Below the pieces are notes generated by a model. That model saw only the letters and a list, made by a program, of their open reading frames with translations, did not search any database and was not told the DNA's origin. Both the position numbers and the translations under genes were made by a program. From contig NZ_CCDG010000057.1 in NCBI RefSeq assembly GCF_000723885.1, positions 26,002 to 90,001 on the forward strand: 64,000 nt of DNA, written 5' to 3'. Source of the stretch: Paenibacillus camerounensis (GTDB lineage: Bacteria; Bacillota; Bacilli; Paenibacillales; Paenibacillaceae). Shown here in pieces: positions 7,983 to 16,263 of the stretch; the first letter of the stretch is position 1, and each line of letters starts with the position of its first letter.

Positions 7983-9161
7983 ATGAGCATACAGGAACTT
8001 AACAGCAAATTTATCGAGAAGTACGGAGAGAGCACAGAGGAGGCGCGGGCATTCTACGCTCCGGGCCGTGTGAACCTGATCGGTGAGCATCTGGACTACA
8101 ACGGCGGATATGTGTTCCCGGCAGCACTGGATTTCGGAACAACCCTGATCGTGCGTCCGCGCAGCGACAGCAAGGTGAAGTTCGCTTCCACGAATTTCCC
8201 TTACGAAGCTTCCATCGACTGCAGTGAAATCGGTAAAGCAAAAACCGGCGAATGGGTAGACTACCCTGTCGGCGTCCTTGTTGAGCTGGCCAAAAAGGAT
8301 CTTCCGCTCTCCGGCGGATATGATCTGCTGTTCCACGGAGAAATCCCGAACGGCTCCGGCCTTTCATCCTCTGCTTCCATAGAAGTGGTTACAGGCTATG
8401 CTTTCCTGTCCCTGCTGGGCGGAGATACCGACACCGTTGAAATTGCCCTCCTGTCCCAGCGTGCCGAGAACCAGTATGTCGGCGTAAACTCGGGGATTAT
8501 GGACCAGTTCGCAGTAGCTAACGGCAAACGTGATCATGCAATCCTCCTGATGTGTGACACACTGGAATACAACCTGGTTCCATTTGCAACCGGAGCCTAC
8601 AAGCTGGTAATCGGAAATACGAACAAAAAGAGAGGTCTTGTAGACTCCAAATATAACGAGCGCCGCAGCCAATGTGAAGAAGCCCTTGCGATCCTGAAGC
8701 AGGAAGTACCTTCCCTGTCGTATCTGGCAGAGATGAAACCAGAGCAGTTCGAGCTTCATCAGGACAAAATCACTGACGAAACTGTACGCCGCCGGGCCCG
8801 CCACGTTGTGGAAGAAAACCAGCGTGTGCTTGACTCAGTAGAAGTGCTGAAGAACAATGACTTGAAGCAGTTCGGATTGTTCATGAATGATTCCCACGTA
8901 TCGCTTCGCGACCTTTACGAAGTAAGCTGTGAAGAACTGGATGTAATGGTGGAGGAAGCACAGCGCATTCCGGGTACACTCGGCTCCCGGATGACCGGAG
9001 CAGGCTTCGGCGGCTGCACCGTATCACTGGTACATGAAGATGATGTGGAACGCTTCATCCGTGAAGTGGGCGAAGCTTACACCGCAAGAACCGGCCTGAC
9101 CGGCGAATTCTATGTGTGCGGCATCGGCAACGGTGTAGAAGAACTGGAAGGAGTGAAGTAA
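7983..9161 (+). CDS. galK: Galactokinase
   Basis: Phosphorylates galactose to galactose 1-phosphate, the first Leloir step, in the cytoplasm. The protein is about 392 residues, normal for GHMP-kinase galactokinases. The galactokinase signature APGRVNLIGEHLDYNGG is near residue 26; the ATP loop is in GEIPNGSGLSSSASIEV (about 121-137); the third motif is MTGAGFGGCTVSLV near residue 340. The catalytic Asp lies in NSGIMDQFAVANG. I choose ATG 7983, since GGAG at 7971-7974 is correctly spaced from it; the GTG at 7974 overlaps that site. It is first in galKET: galE starts one base after its stop. Confidence 0.97.
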   Translation: MSIQELNSKFIEKYGESTEEARAFYAPGRVNLIGEHLDYNGGYVFPAALDFGTTLIVRPRSDSKVKFASTNFPYEASIDCSEIGKAKTGEWVDYPVGVLVELAKKDLPLSGGYDLLFHGEIPNGSGLSSSASIEVVTGYAFLSLLGGDTDTVEIALLSQRAENQYVGVNSGIMDQFAVANGKRDHAILLMCDTLEYNLVPFATGAYKLVIGNTNKKRGLVDSKYNERRSQCEEALAILKQEVPSLSYLAEMKPEQFELHQDKITDETVRRRARHVVEENQRVLDSVEVLKNNDLKQFGLFMNDSHVSLRDLYEVSCEELDVMVEEAQRIPGTLGSRMTGAGFGGCTVSLVHEDDVERFIREVGEAYTARTGLTGEFYVCGIGNGVEELEGVK

Positions 9162-9162
9162 G

Positions 9163-10149
9163 ATGGCAATTTTAGTAACAGGCGGAGCGGGGTATATCGG
9201 TTCCCACACGGTAGCGGAGCTGCTTGAACGCGGCGAGGAAGTTGTTGTAATCGACAATCTGCTGACAGGGCACCGTGAGGCGCTGCTGGGCGGCAAGCTA
9301 TACGAAGGGGATCTGCGTGACAAAGAGCTGCTGGCAAAGCTTTTCTCTGAGAATAATATCGAAGCGGTTATCCACTTTGCAGCCAGCTCCCTCGTTGGCG
9401 AGAGCATGAAGGACCCGGTTAAATACTATGACAACAATGTGTACGGCACACAATGTCTTCTGGAAGCCATGCAGCATGCCGGTGTTGACAAAATCGTCTT
9501 CTCCTCCACCGCAGCGACCTACGGTGAACCGGAAAAGGTGCCAATTGAGGAAAGCGACCGCACTGAGCCGGCGAATGTCTACGGTGAAACCAAGCTTACC
9601 ATGGAGCGTATGATGGCATGGTTCGATAAAGTACTGGGCATCAAATATGTGGCGCTGCGCTACTTCAACGCTGCAGGTGCACACGCCAGCGGCAAGATTG
9701 GCGAAGACCACCGTCCGGAGAGCCATCTCGTACCGCTGGTACTGCAGACAGCACTGGGACAGCGTGAGAGCATCGCGGTCTTCGGAGATGACTATCCGAC
9801 TGAAGACGGAACCTGTGTACGTGACTATATCCATGTCAGCGATCTGGCGGATGCCCATATCCGTGCGGTAACGTACCTGCGCAGCGGCAGTGCCAGCAAT
9901 GTATTCAACCTCGGGAACGGACTGGGCTTCTCGGTGAAGCAGGTTATCGAATCGGCCCGTAAGGTAACCGGCCGTGACATTCCGGTTGTTACCCAGGAAC
10001 GCCGCGCCGGCGACCCGGCAGTGCTGGTAGCTTCCTCGGCCAAAGCACGCTCGGTGCTGGGCTGGAATCCGCAGAAGGCAGATATTGAAGAAATTATCCA
10101 GAGCGCCTGGAACTGGCATTCGGCCAACCCGCAGGGCTACGGAGAATAA
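9163..10149 (+). CDS. galE: UDP-glucose 4-epimerase
   Basis: Interconverts UDP-galactose and UDP-glucose using tightly bound NAD; it completes the Leloir cycle and supplies UDP-galactose for surface glycans. The 328-residue short-chain dehydrogenase fold starts with the GGAGYIGSH nucleotide loop (residues 7-15). The catalytic Ser/Thr is in FSSTAATYGEP and the YGETKL motif supplies the catalytic Tyr and Lys (about residues 141-146). RDYIHVSDLADAH and FNLGNGLGFSV follow as usual. ATG 9163 is one base after the galK stop and carries AAGGAG inside the galK end, so translation is probably coupled. Confidence 0.97.
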   Translation: MAILVTGGAGYIGSHTVAELLERGEEVVVIDNLLTGHREALLGGKLYEGDLRDKELLAKLFSENNIEAVIHFAASSLVGESMKDPVKYYDNNVYGTQCLLEAMQHAGVDKIVFSSTAATYGEPEKVPIEESDRTEPANVYGETKLTMERMMAWFDKVLGIKYVALRYFNAAGAHASGKIGEDHRPESHLVPLVLQTALGQRESIAVFGDDYPTEDGTCVRDYIHVSDLADAHIRAVTYLRSGSASNVFNLGNGLGFSVKQVIESARKVTGRDIPVVTQERRAGDPAVLVASSAKARSVLGWNPQKADIEEIIQSAWNWHSANPQGYGE

Positions 10150-10194
10150 TACAGATAAGAGGCTACACCTGAATAAGGAGAATGGAGAGTTAAC

Positions 10195-11775
10195 ATGTCT
10201 AACGATAATACTGCCGCTCCCGCTGCGGAGCAGGCGCTGTATGCCATCGAACAGCTCGTCCTGTTCGCGCAGCACCAGCAGCTGATTCAGCCTGCGGATG
10301 TGGATTACAGCCGCAATGAGCTGCTGGACCAGTTCGGCTTCAGCGAGCCTTACCTCGAAGCGTTCAGTGAGGCTCCGCTCGAAAGCCCGCAGGCTCCGCT
10401 TGATGTGCTGATCGATTATGGCTTCACGATTGGCCTCATCCCTGAGAACACCGACACGTACCGGGACCTGCTGGATGCCAAAATCATGGGCCTGCTGATG
10501 GCACGCCCGTCGGAGGTCAATGCCGAATTCAAGAGCCTTGCGGCTGAGCAGGGAATTGCAGCGGCTACAGACCGCTTCTACAAGCTCAGCATAGATTCTA
10601 ACTACATCCGGATGGACCGCGTCGCCAAGAATGTCTACTGGCTGCAGGATTCGCCGTATGGCGATATCGAGATGACGATCAACCTGTCCAAGCCGGAGAA
10701 AAGCCCGAAGGAAATTGCGATGGCCCGGCTGCTTCCGCCGCCGGTCTATCCGAAATGCCAGCTCTGCCGCGAGAATGTCGGCTATGCCGGCCGGGTCAAC
10801 CACCCGCCGCGCCAGAACCTGCGCATCATTCCGCTTGAGCTGAACAAAGAGAAATGGTTCTTCCAGTACTCGCCTTACGTCTATTATAACGAGCACTGCA
10901 TCGTGTTCCATCACGATCATGTTCCGATGAAGCTGACGAAGGACACGCTGAAGCGTCTGCTTGCTTTTGTTGAATCGTTCCCGCATTATTTCATCGGCTC
11001 CAATGCCGATCTGCCGATTGTCGGCGGTTCCATTCTGACTCACGACCATTTCCAGGGCGGGCGGCATTCGTTCCCGATACAGAAAGCGCCTAAGGAGGAC
11101 AGCTATAATCATCCGGCTTATCCCGGCGTGAGCCTGAGTATCGTGAAATGGCCGATGTCTGTGCTGCGTCTTGGCGGAAATGATCCATCGGTGCTGCTGG
11201 AATGCGGAAATGCGCTGTACGAAGCCTGGAAGGGCTACAGTGATCCAGAAGCCGATGTACTGGCATTCAGCGATGTTGATGGTGTGCAGACACCGCACAA
11301 TACCGTTACGCCGATCGTACGCCGGTCTGAAGACGGCGGCTTCGAGATGGATCTGGTGCTGCGCAACAACCGGACCAGTGAAGAATACCCGGAAGGGATC
11401 TTCCATCCGCACCGCGAAATGCACCATATCAAGAAGGAGAATATCGGCCTGATTGAGGTTATGGGTCTGGCCATTCTTCCGGGCCGCCTGAAGGAAGAGC
11501 TTGATGCCGTAGCCGGTATTCTTGCCGGAGATAAGGCACTGCTTGAGGCAGTCAAGACAGTGGGGGGGCATGCGCTGGCGCTGCACGCCTTCTGGATTGA
11601 TGAGCTGGTTGAACGCTTTGGAACAGGCCTTAGCCGTGAAGAAGCCGTCAAAACAGTCCAGAACGAGGTGGGCACCAAGTTCACGCATATTCTGGAGCAT
11701 GCCGGAGTATACAAACGGACACCTGAAGGCCAGGCTGCCTTCCGCCGGTTCGTGAAAAGCTTTGGCGCACAATAA
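10195..11775 (+). CDS. galT: Galactose-1-phosphate uridylyltransferase, class II
   Basis: Transfers UMP from UDP-glucose to galactose 1-phosphate. At 526 residues it is the long Firmicutes type (GalT class II), distinct from the 350-residue E. coli type. The N-terminal region is helical; the core includes CQLCRENVGYAGR with a CxxC pair, an HCIVFHHDHVPM segment, and the active-site-like GGSILTHDHFQGG. The C-terminal half contains PHREMHHIKKENIGLIEVMG. ATG 10195 follows AAGGAG. It is the last gene of the galactose operon, 45 bases after galE, and is followed by a strong terminator. No transport gene for galactose is linked. Confidence 0.96.
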   Translation: MSNDNTAAPAAEQALYAIEQLVLFAQHQQLIQPADVDYSRNELLDQFGFSEPYLEAFSEAPLESPQAPLDVLIDYGFTIGLIPENTDTYRDLLDAKIMGLLMARPSEVNAEFKSLAAEQGIAAATDRFYKLSIDSNYIRMDRVAKNVYWLQDSPYGDIEMTINLSKPEKSPKEIAMARLLPPPVYPKCQLCRENVGYAGRVNHPPRQNLRIIPLELNKEKWFFQYSPYVYYNEHCIVFHHDHVPMKLTKDTLKRLLAFVESFPHYFIGSNADLPIVGGSILTHDHFQGGRHSFPIQKAPKEDSYNHPAYPGVSLSIVKWPMSVLRLGGNDPSVLLECGNALYEAWKGYSDPEADVLAFSDVDGVQTPHNTVTPIVRRSEDGGFEMDLVLRNNRTSEEYPEGIFHPHREMHHIKKENIGLIEVMGLAILPGRLKEELDAVAGILAGDKALLEAVKTVGGHALALHAFWIDELVERFGTGLSREEAVKTVQNEVGTKFTHILEHAGVYKRTPEGQAAFRRFVKSFGAQ

Positions 11776-11790
11776 TTAATAGCTAACGGG

Positions 11791-11828
11791 AATGCCCCGG
11801 CCTCTTAAGGCCCGGGGCATTTCTTTTT
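11791..11828 (+). terminator. Terminator of galKET
   Basis: AATGCCCCGG-CC pairs with GGCCCGGGGCATT around a short loop and is followed by TTCTTTTT. Confidence 0.9.
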
Positions 11829-11862
11829 CCTGCCCCGGGAGGAGAATTATCCCAGAAGCGAT

Positions 11863-11891
11863 TTGTATGCAGCACGCCGGAGGTCTATAAT
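11863..11891 (+). promoter_or_regulatory. Sigma-A promoter of the alcohol dehydrogenase gene
   Basis: TTGTAT (11863-11868) and TATAAT (11886-11891) with 17-base spacing, 45 bases before the ATG. Confidence 0.65.
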
Positions 11892-11935
11892 ATAGTCCTG
11901 CATTCAATTTTTGAAATTAACGGAGGTAAAGACAT

Positions 11936-13099
11936 ATGCGCAAGTTTGAATTTTATAATCCGACCAAACTGATTTTTGGACAAGGTACGCTGGAGGCACT
12001 GCGGACGGAAGTACCGAAGTACGGCAAGAATGTACTGCTCATGTACGGAGGCGGCAGCATCAAGCGCAGCGGGCTTTATGACAATGTGCTAGCCGAGCTG
12101 AGTGCGGCCGGAGCAGTGGTTACCGAGCTGGCCGGTGTGGAGCCTAATCCGCGCTTGTCGACGGTACATAAAGGCGTGGAGCTGTGCCGCGGGCATAATA
12201 TTGATCTCATTCTTGCTGTCGGCGGCGGAAGTGTGCTGGACTGTGCCAAAGCTGTAGCGGTTGGAGCGAAGTACGACGGGGATATGTGGGACTTCGTTGA
12301 ACGTAAAGCGGCTCCGCAGGCCGCCCTCCCGCTGGGTACAGTGCTGACCATGGCGGCAACAGGCTCAGAGATGAATAACGGCTCGGTAATCACTAATGAA
12401 GTTACGAAGGAAAAAATGGGCTGGGGCAGCGTTCATGCCTATCCGGCCTTCTCGATTCTTGATCCGGTGAACACCTTCTCCCTGCCGCGCGACCAGACGG
12501 TATACGGGATGGTTGACATCATGTCTCATACCCTTGAGCATTACTTCCACACCGACACCAATACGCCGCTGCAGGACGGCTTCTGTGAAGCGCTGCTGCG
12601 CACAGTCATCGATGCGGCGCCTAAGCTGATCGGGGATCTGGAGAATTATGAGCTGCGTGAGACGATTATGTACTGCGGTACGATGGCGCTGAACGGTATG
12701 GTCAGCATGGGCTTCGCCGGTGACTGGGCTACCCACAACATTGAGCATGCTGTATCGGCCGTATATGATATCCCGCATGGCGGCGGTCTGGCTATCCTGT
12801 TCCCGCAGTGGATGAAATATAACCTCAGCGTAAGTCCGGCACGTTTCCGCCAGCTTGCCGTGAATGTATTTGGAGTAGACGCTTCCGGTAAAACGGATGA
12901 GGAAGCCGGTCTTGAAGGCATTGAGGCATTGCGCAGCTTCTGGGATTCTATCGGTGCTCCGAAGACGCTTGGCGATTATGACATCGACGACAGCGAAATC
13001 GGCAGCATGGCCGATAAGGCGGTCCGCTTCGGACCGTTCGGTAACTTCCGCAAGCTGCAGCGTGACGATGTTGTAGAGATCTATAAGATGTCGCTGTAA
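11936..13099 (+). CDS. Iron-containing alcohol dehydrogenase (YugJ/BdhA-like)
   Basis: A 387-residue NAD(P)H-dependent dehydrogenase of the Fe-ADH family, closest in style to the butanol dehydrogenases YugJ/YugK and BdhA, which reduce aldehydes to alcohols during oxygen limitation. Landmarks are the start FEFYNPTKLIFGQG, the cofactor motif AVGGGSVLDCAKA (about 96-108), PLGTVLTMAATGSEMN, and metal-binding His residues in MSHTLEHYFH and HNIEHAVSAVYDIPHGGGLA. ATG 11936 follows CGGAGG. It stands alone with its own promoter and terminator. The true substrate is unknown. Confidence 0.93.
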   Translation: MRKFEFYNPTKLIFGQGTLEALRTEVPKYGKNVLLMYGGGSIKRSGLYDNVLAELSAAGAVVTELAGVEPNPRLSTVHKGVELCRGHNIDLILAVGGGSVLDCAKAVAVGAKYDGDMWDFVERKAAPQAALPLGTVLTMAATGSEMNNGSVITNEVTKEKMGWGSVHAYPAFSILDPVNTFSLPRDQTVYGMVDIMSHTLEHYFHTDTNTPLQDGFCEALLRTVIDAAPKLIGDLENYELRETIMYCGTMALNGMVSMGFAGDWATHNIEHAVSAVYDIPHGGGLAILFPQWMKYNLSVSPARFRQLAVNVFGVDASGKTDEEAGLEGIEALRSFWDSIGAPKTLGDYDIDDSEIGSMADKAVRFGPFGNFRKLQRDDVVEIYKMSL

Positions 13100-13123
13100 T
13101 AAGAGCAAAATGTAATTAATAAT

Positions 13124-13175
13124 GAAAGAGGTCCGCAGGCCGTTATGAACGATAACGGCTCCACGGACCTCTTTC
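13124..13175 (+). terminator. Terminator of the alcohol dehydrogenase gene
   Basis: GAAAGAGGTCCG (13124-13135) pairs perfectly with CGGACCTCTTTC (13164-13175); a second stem, CCGTTAT with ATAACGG, lies inside. The U-tract is poor. Confidence 0.75.
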
Positions 13176-13253
13176 TGTGTAATTTTGCAAAGACCCGTCC
13201 GGCATTGAACGTACGCATGCTGGAGACATTAATGAGATAAAAATCCAACTTTG

Positions 13254-13280
13254 TGAAACCAAGGACATGGTTTGTGCGTT
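13254..13280 (+). promoter_or_regulatory. Candidate sigma-W-type promoter for the NfeD/flotillin pair
   Basis: TGAAAC at 13254-13259, then 17 bases, then CGTT at 13277-13280 resemble the envelope-stress sigma-W consensus (TGAAAC, 16-17 bases, CGTA). The B. subtilis equivalent, yuaF-floT, is a known sigma-W target. It lies 47 bases before the first ATG. The motif is seen; use of sigma-W is inferred. Confidence 0.5.
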
Positions 13281-13326
13281 TATAGTAGTATGACAGTCCG
13301 TAATTACAAGACGGGAGGAGAAAATT

Positions 13327-13863
13327 ATGCAAACGCTATACTTGGGCTGTTTGGCGCTGGGCGTAATTTTTGCGGCAGTTAGTGTCCTGTTCGGGGATCT
13401 GATCGGGGATGCCCTGGACGGGGTTCTTGATCTTGTTTCATTTGATTTTTTGAACCCTACAGTACTGGCCGGGGGCATTACTGTTTTTGGAGGAGCAGGC
13501 GTTATGCTGACACGCTACAGCGGACTGGAAGACGGTGCCATTCTTGCCTTGTCTCTGCTGATAGCGGCCTTTATGTCGGTACTCATGTTCCTTGCAGTTA
13601 TTAAGCCAATGGATAAAAGCGAGGTGTCCACCGGCTTCTCCATGGGTGATCTGCCCGGCAGAATCGGTGAAATCACGGTGCCGGTTCCCGCAGTAGGCTA
13701 TGGTGAGATTATGGTGAAGTTCGGCGCAGGCAACAGCCTGCATACGGCGGCCAGCTTCGAGCAGCTTCCGCTGCCGGCAGGCAGCAAGGTGGTTATCGTC
13801 GAAGTGAAGGAAGGCGTTGCAATGGTTACTGAATTCGAAGAGAGAATAGGAGCGGGTGTATAA
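13327..13863 (+). CDS. NfeD-like membrane protein (YuaF-like), flotillin partner
   Basis: A 178-residue membrane protein with three or four hydrophobic segments in the first about 100 residues (LGCLALGVIFAAVSVLFG; TVLAGGITVFGGAGVML; LALSLLIAAFMSVLMFLAV). The C-terminal about 80 residues form an OB-fold NfeD domain (GRIGEITVPVPAVGYGEIMV, VVIVEVKEGVAMV). In B. subtilis, YuaF accompanies flotillin FloT and influences membrane fluidity. Here the stop codon overlaps the flotillin ATG by one base, which supports a functional pair. ATG 13327 follows GGGAGGAG. Assignment to the NfeD family is strong; the detailed role is not known from the sequence. Confidence 0.88.
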   Translation: MQTLYLGCLALGVIFAAVSVLFGDLIGDALDGVLDLVSFDFLNPTVLAGGITVFGGAGVMLTRYSGLEDGAILALSLLIAAFMSVLMFLAVIKPMDKSEVSTGFSMGDLPGRIGEITVPVPAVGYGEIMVKFGAGNSLHTAASFEQLPLPAGSKVVIVEVKEGVAMVTEFEERIGAGV

Positions 13864-15404
13864 TGTTCAATTTAGCTGATTATGATTTCTTGTTGATTCC
13901 TGTTGTAGTTATTGCTGTTCTGTTTGTACTGGCTATTGCCTTCTGGGCACGGTACAAGACTGTCGGACCTGATGAAGGCATGATCGTTACCGGTTCGTTC
14001 CTTGGCAAAAATCATATTTCTGATGACGGTTCCGGCCGCAAAATCAAAATCGTCCGCGGCGGCGGTGCCTTTATTCTTCCTGTATTCCAGAAAGCCGAGT
14101 TCATGTCTCTGCTCTCCCATAAACTCGATGTAACTACACCGGAAGTATATACGGAGCAAGGGGTTCCGGTCATTGCCGACGGTGTGGCGATTATCAAGGT
14201 AGGCAGCTCGACTGAGGATGTTGCGACGGCCGCCGAGCAGTTCATGGGCAAGCCGATTGATGCGCTCAAGAGCGAAGCCCAGGAAGTGCTGGAGGGCCAT
14301 CTGCGGGCCATTCTCGGCTCAATGACTGTTGAAGAGGTGTACCGCAACCGTGACCGTTTTGCCCAGGAGGTTCAGGGGGTTGCGGCGCGCGATCTGAAGA
14401 AGATGGGGCTGCAGATTGTTTCCTTTACGATTAAGGATGTACGCGATAAGCACGGTTACCTTGAAGCATTGGGTAAACCGCGGATCGCTGCAGTAAAGCG
14501 GGATGCGGAAATCGCCGAAGCTGAAGCAGTCCGGGATGCCCGGATTCAAAAGGCAAGCGCCGAGGAGCAGGGGCAGAAGGCGGAGCTGCTGCGTGATACG
14601 AACATTGCCGAAGCGTCCAAGGACAATCAGCTGAAGGTTGCCGCGTTTAAGCGCGACCAGGATACGGCGAAGGCGGAAGCCGACCAGGCGTACCACATCC
14701 AGGAAGCCCGTGCTAAGCAGACCGTAGTAGAGGAACAGATGAAGGTGGAGCTGGTCCGCAAGGAGCGCGAAATCGATCTGCAAGGAAAGGAAATCCAGGT
14801 CCGCGAGAAGCAGTATGATGCGGAAGTGAAGAAGAAAGCGGAGGCTGACCGTTACGCTGTAGAGCAGGCGGCAGAAGCAGATAAGGCAAAACGTATGCGT
14901 GAAGCGGATGCTCTCCAATATAGTATTGAAACTCAAGCAAAAGCGACCTCAGAGCAGAAACGGCTTGAAGGCCAGGCGATGGCGGATGCCGAGCTGGCCA
15001 AAGGTAAAGCGGAAGCCGAGGTTATCCGGGCACGCGGTCTTGCCGAAGCGGAAGCCAAGGAGAAGCTGGCTGAAGCCTTCCAGAAGTTCGGCGAAGCGGC
15101 TGTGCTCGACATTATCGTCAAGATGCTGCCAGAGCTGGCCGGCAAGATTGCTGAGCCGATCTCGGCAATTGACAAGCTTACGGTCGTGGATACCGGCAAC
15201 GGCGAAGGCGCAGCGCGGGTAAGCAATTATGTGACCCAACTGATGGCGACTGCTCCGGAAATGCTGAAGAGCGTCTCCGGCATTGACGTAGAGGCGCTGA
15301 TCAAGGGACTGACCCAGAAGTCTGTACCTGCAACAGCAGTCAGCACCGTTCAGGCAGTTCCGCACAGTCCCGCAGCAGGCATTGAGCCTAAGGACCAGGC
15401 ATAG
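13863..15404 (+). CDS. floT: Flotillin, membrane microdomain scaffold
   Basis: A 513-residue SPFH/flotillin protein. A single N-terminal membrane segment (VVIAVLFVLAIAFWARY, residues 16-32) is followed by the SPFH domain (VPVIADGVAIIKVGS at about 101-115, up to about 200). A long Ala/Glu/Lys-rich coiled coil with repeated AEA/EAE pattern runs from about 220 to 400, and a conserved end contains MLPELAGKIAEPISAIDKL. Flotillins organise functional membrane microdomains and influence signalling, secretion and fluidity. The gene overlaps the NfeD gene and both share the sigma-W-like promoter. It ends about 60 bases before a strong terminator. The length agrees with B. subtilis YuaG/FloT. Confidence 0.94.
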   Translation: MFNLADYDFLLIPVVVIAVLFVLAIAFWARYKTVGPDEGMIVTGSFLGKNHISDDGSGRKIKIVRGGGAFILPVFQKAEFMSLLSHKLDVTTPEVYTEQGVPVIADGVAIIKVGSSTEDVATAAEQFMGKPIDALKSEAQEVLEGHLRAILGSMTVEEVYRNRDRFAQEVQGVAARDLKKMGLQIVSFTIKDVRDKHGYLEALGKPRIAAVKRDAEIAEAEAVRDARIQKASAEEQGQKAELLRDTNIAEASKDNQLKVAAFKRDQDTAKAEADQAYHIQEARAKQTVVEEQMKVELVRKEREIDLQGKEIQVREKQYDAEVKKKAEADRYAVEQAAEADKAKRMREADALQYSIETQAKATSEQKRLEGQAMADAELAKGKAEAEVIRARGLAEAEAKEKLAEAFQKFGEAAVLDIIVKMLPELAGKIAEPISAIDKLTVVDTGNGEGAARVSNYVTQLMATAPEMLKSVSGIDVEALIKGLTQKSVPATAVSTVQAVPHSPAAGIEPKDQA

Positions 15405-15462
15405 ATACCGGTAAGGTACAATAAGGACTGTACAGACTTTCCGGCATGAACGTGATTTAAGC

Positions 15463-15502
15463 ATCAGCACGTCTCTACACAGGCAGACGTGCTGATTTTT
15501 TT
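15463..15502 (+). terminator. Terminator of the flotillin operon
   Basis: Perfect 12-base stem ATCAGCACGTCT/AGACGTGCTGAT, ten-base loop, then seven Ts. Confidence 0.95.
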
Positions 15503-15552
15503 GTACCTTGACCGGAAGCATTTTGACAGTATATGGACTGGGGGAGAATGGA

Positions 15553-16263
15553 TTGGAGCTCGTACTGGACAATATCAGAAAAAATTATAATGATAAACAG
15601 GTGCTGAAGGGCGTCGATTTTACTTTTGAAAAAGGGAAAATATACGGCCTGCTGGGCCGTAACGGAGCAGGCAAGACCTCGCTCTTCAATTGCCTGAGCG
15701 GGGAGACCCCGATGGACAGCGGAGGCGCGTTCCTGCGGCGTAATGAGATAAGCCTGCCGCTCAGCGAGAGTGAGATCGGCTATGTGTTCTCGCTGCCGAT
15801 TCTGCCGGAGTTTCTGACCGGCTATGAGTTCGTGAAGTTCTATATGGACATCAACCGTGACAAGATCCAGACCGGGCGGACGATTGAGGACTACTTTAAT
15901 ATCATCTCCTTTGAGGAAGAAGACCGCCACCGGCTGATTAAAGGCTATTCCCACGGCATGAAGAACAAAATTCAGATGCTCTGCTTCATCATTACCAGGC
16001 CGCCGCTTATTCTGCTGGACGAGCCGTTAACCTCATTCGATGTCGTTGTGGCGCTTGAGATCAAGAAGCTGCTGCGGGAGATGAAGCAGGACCATATCAT
16101 TATTTTTTCAACCCATATCCTGCAGCTTGCCGCGGATCTGTGCGATGAACTGGTTATTCTGAATAACGGTGTGCTGCAGGAAATTCCTGCTGATCTCCTG
16201 CGCAGCCCGGAATTCGAGGAGAAGGTTATTTCACTGCTGAGGGATGGCAACGGTCATGCTTAG
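15553..16263 (+). CDS. ABC transporter ATP-binding protein
   Basis: A 236-residue ATPase of an ABC-2 type exporter. Walker A is GRNGAGKT (about residues 37-44), Walker B is LILLDEPLTSFD, and the switch His is in FSTHIL. The signature loop is YSHGMKNKI rather than LSGGQ, as in several EcsA-like exporters. TTG at 15553 is chosen: GGGGAG at 15541-15546 is well spaced and the protein then starts with the usual LVLDNI-KNY; no in-frame ATG is near. Its 3' end overlaps the membrane partner by 20 bases, which implies translational coupling. The substrate is unknown. Confidence 0.88.
   Translation: MELVLDNIRKNYNDKQVLKGVDFTFEKGKIYGLLGRNGAGKTSLFNCLSGETPMDSGGAFLRRNEISLPLSESEIGYVFSLPILPEFLTGYEFVKFYMDINRDKIQTGRTIEDYFNIISFEEEDRHRLIKGYSHGMKNKIQMLCFIITRPPLILLDEPLTSFDVVVALEIKKLLREMKQDHIIIFSTHILQLAADLCDELVILNNGVLQEIPADLLRSPEFEEKVISLLRDGNGHA

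Noticed and set aside
9298..11772. Long minus-strand reading frame (824 codons) across galE and galT
   Set aside because: It is the antisense shadow of two secure genes; composition is odd and no family motif is seen.
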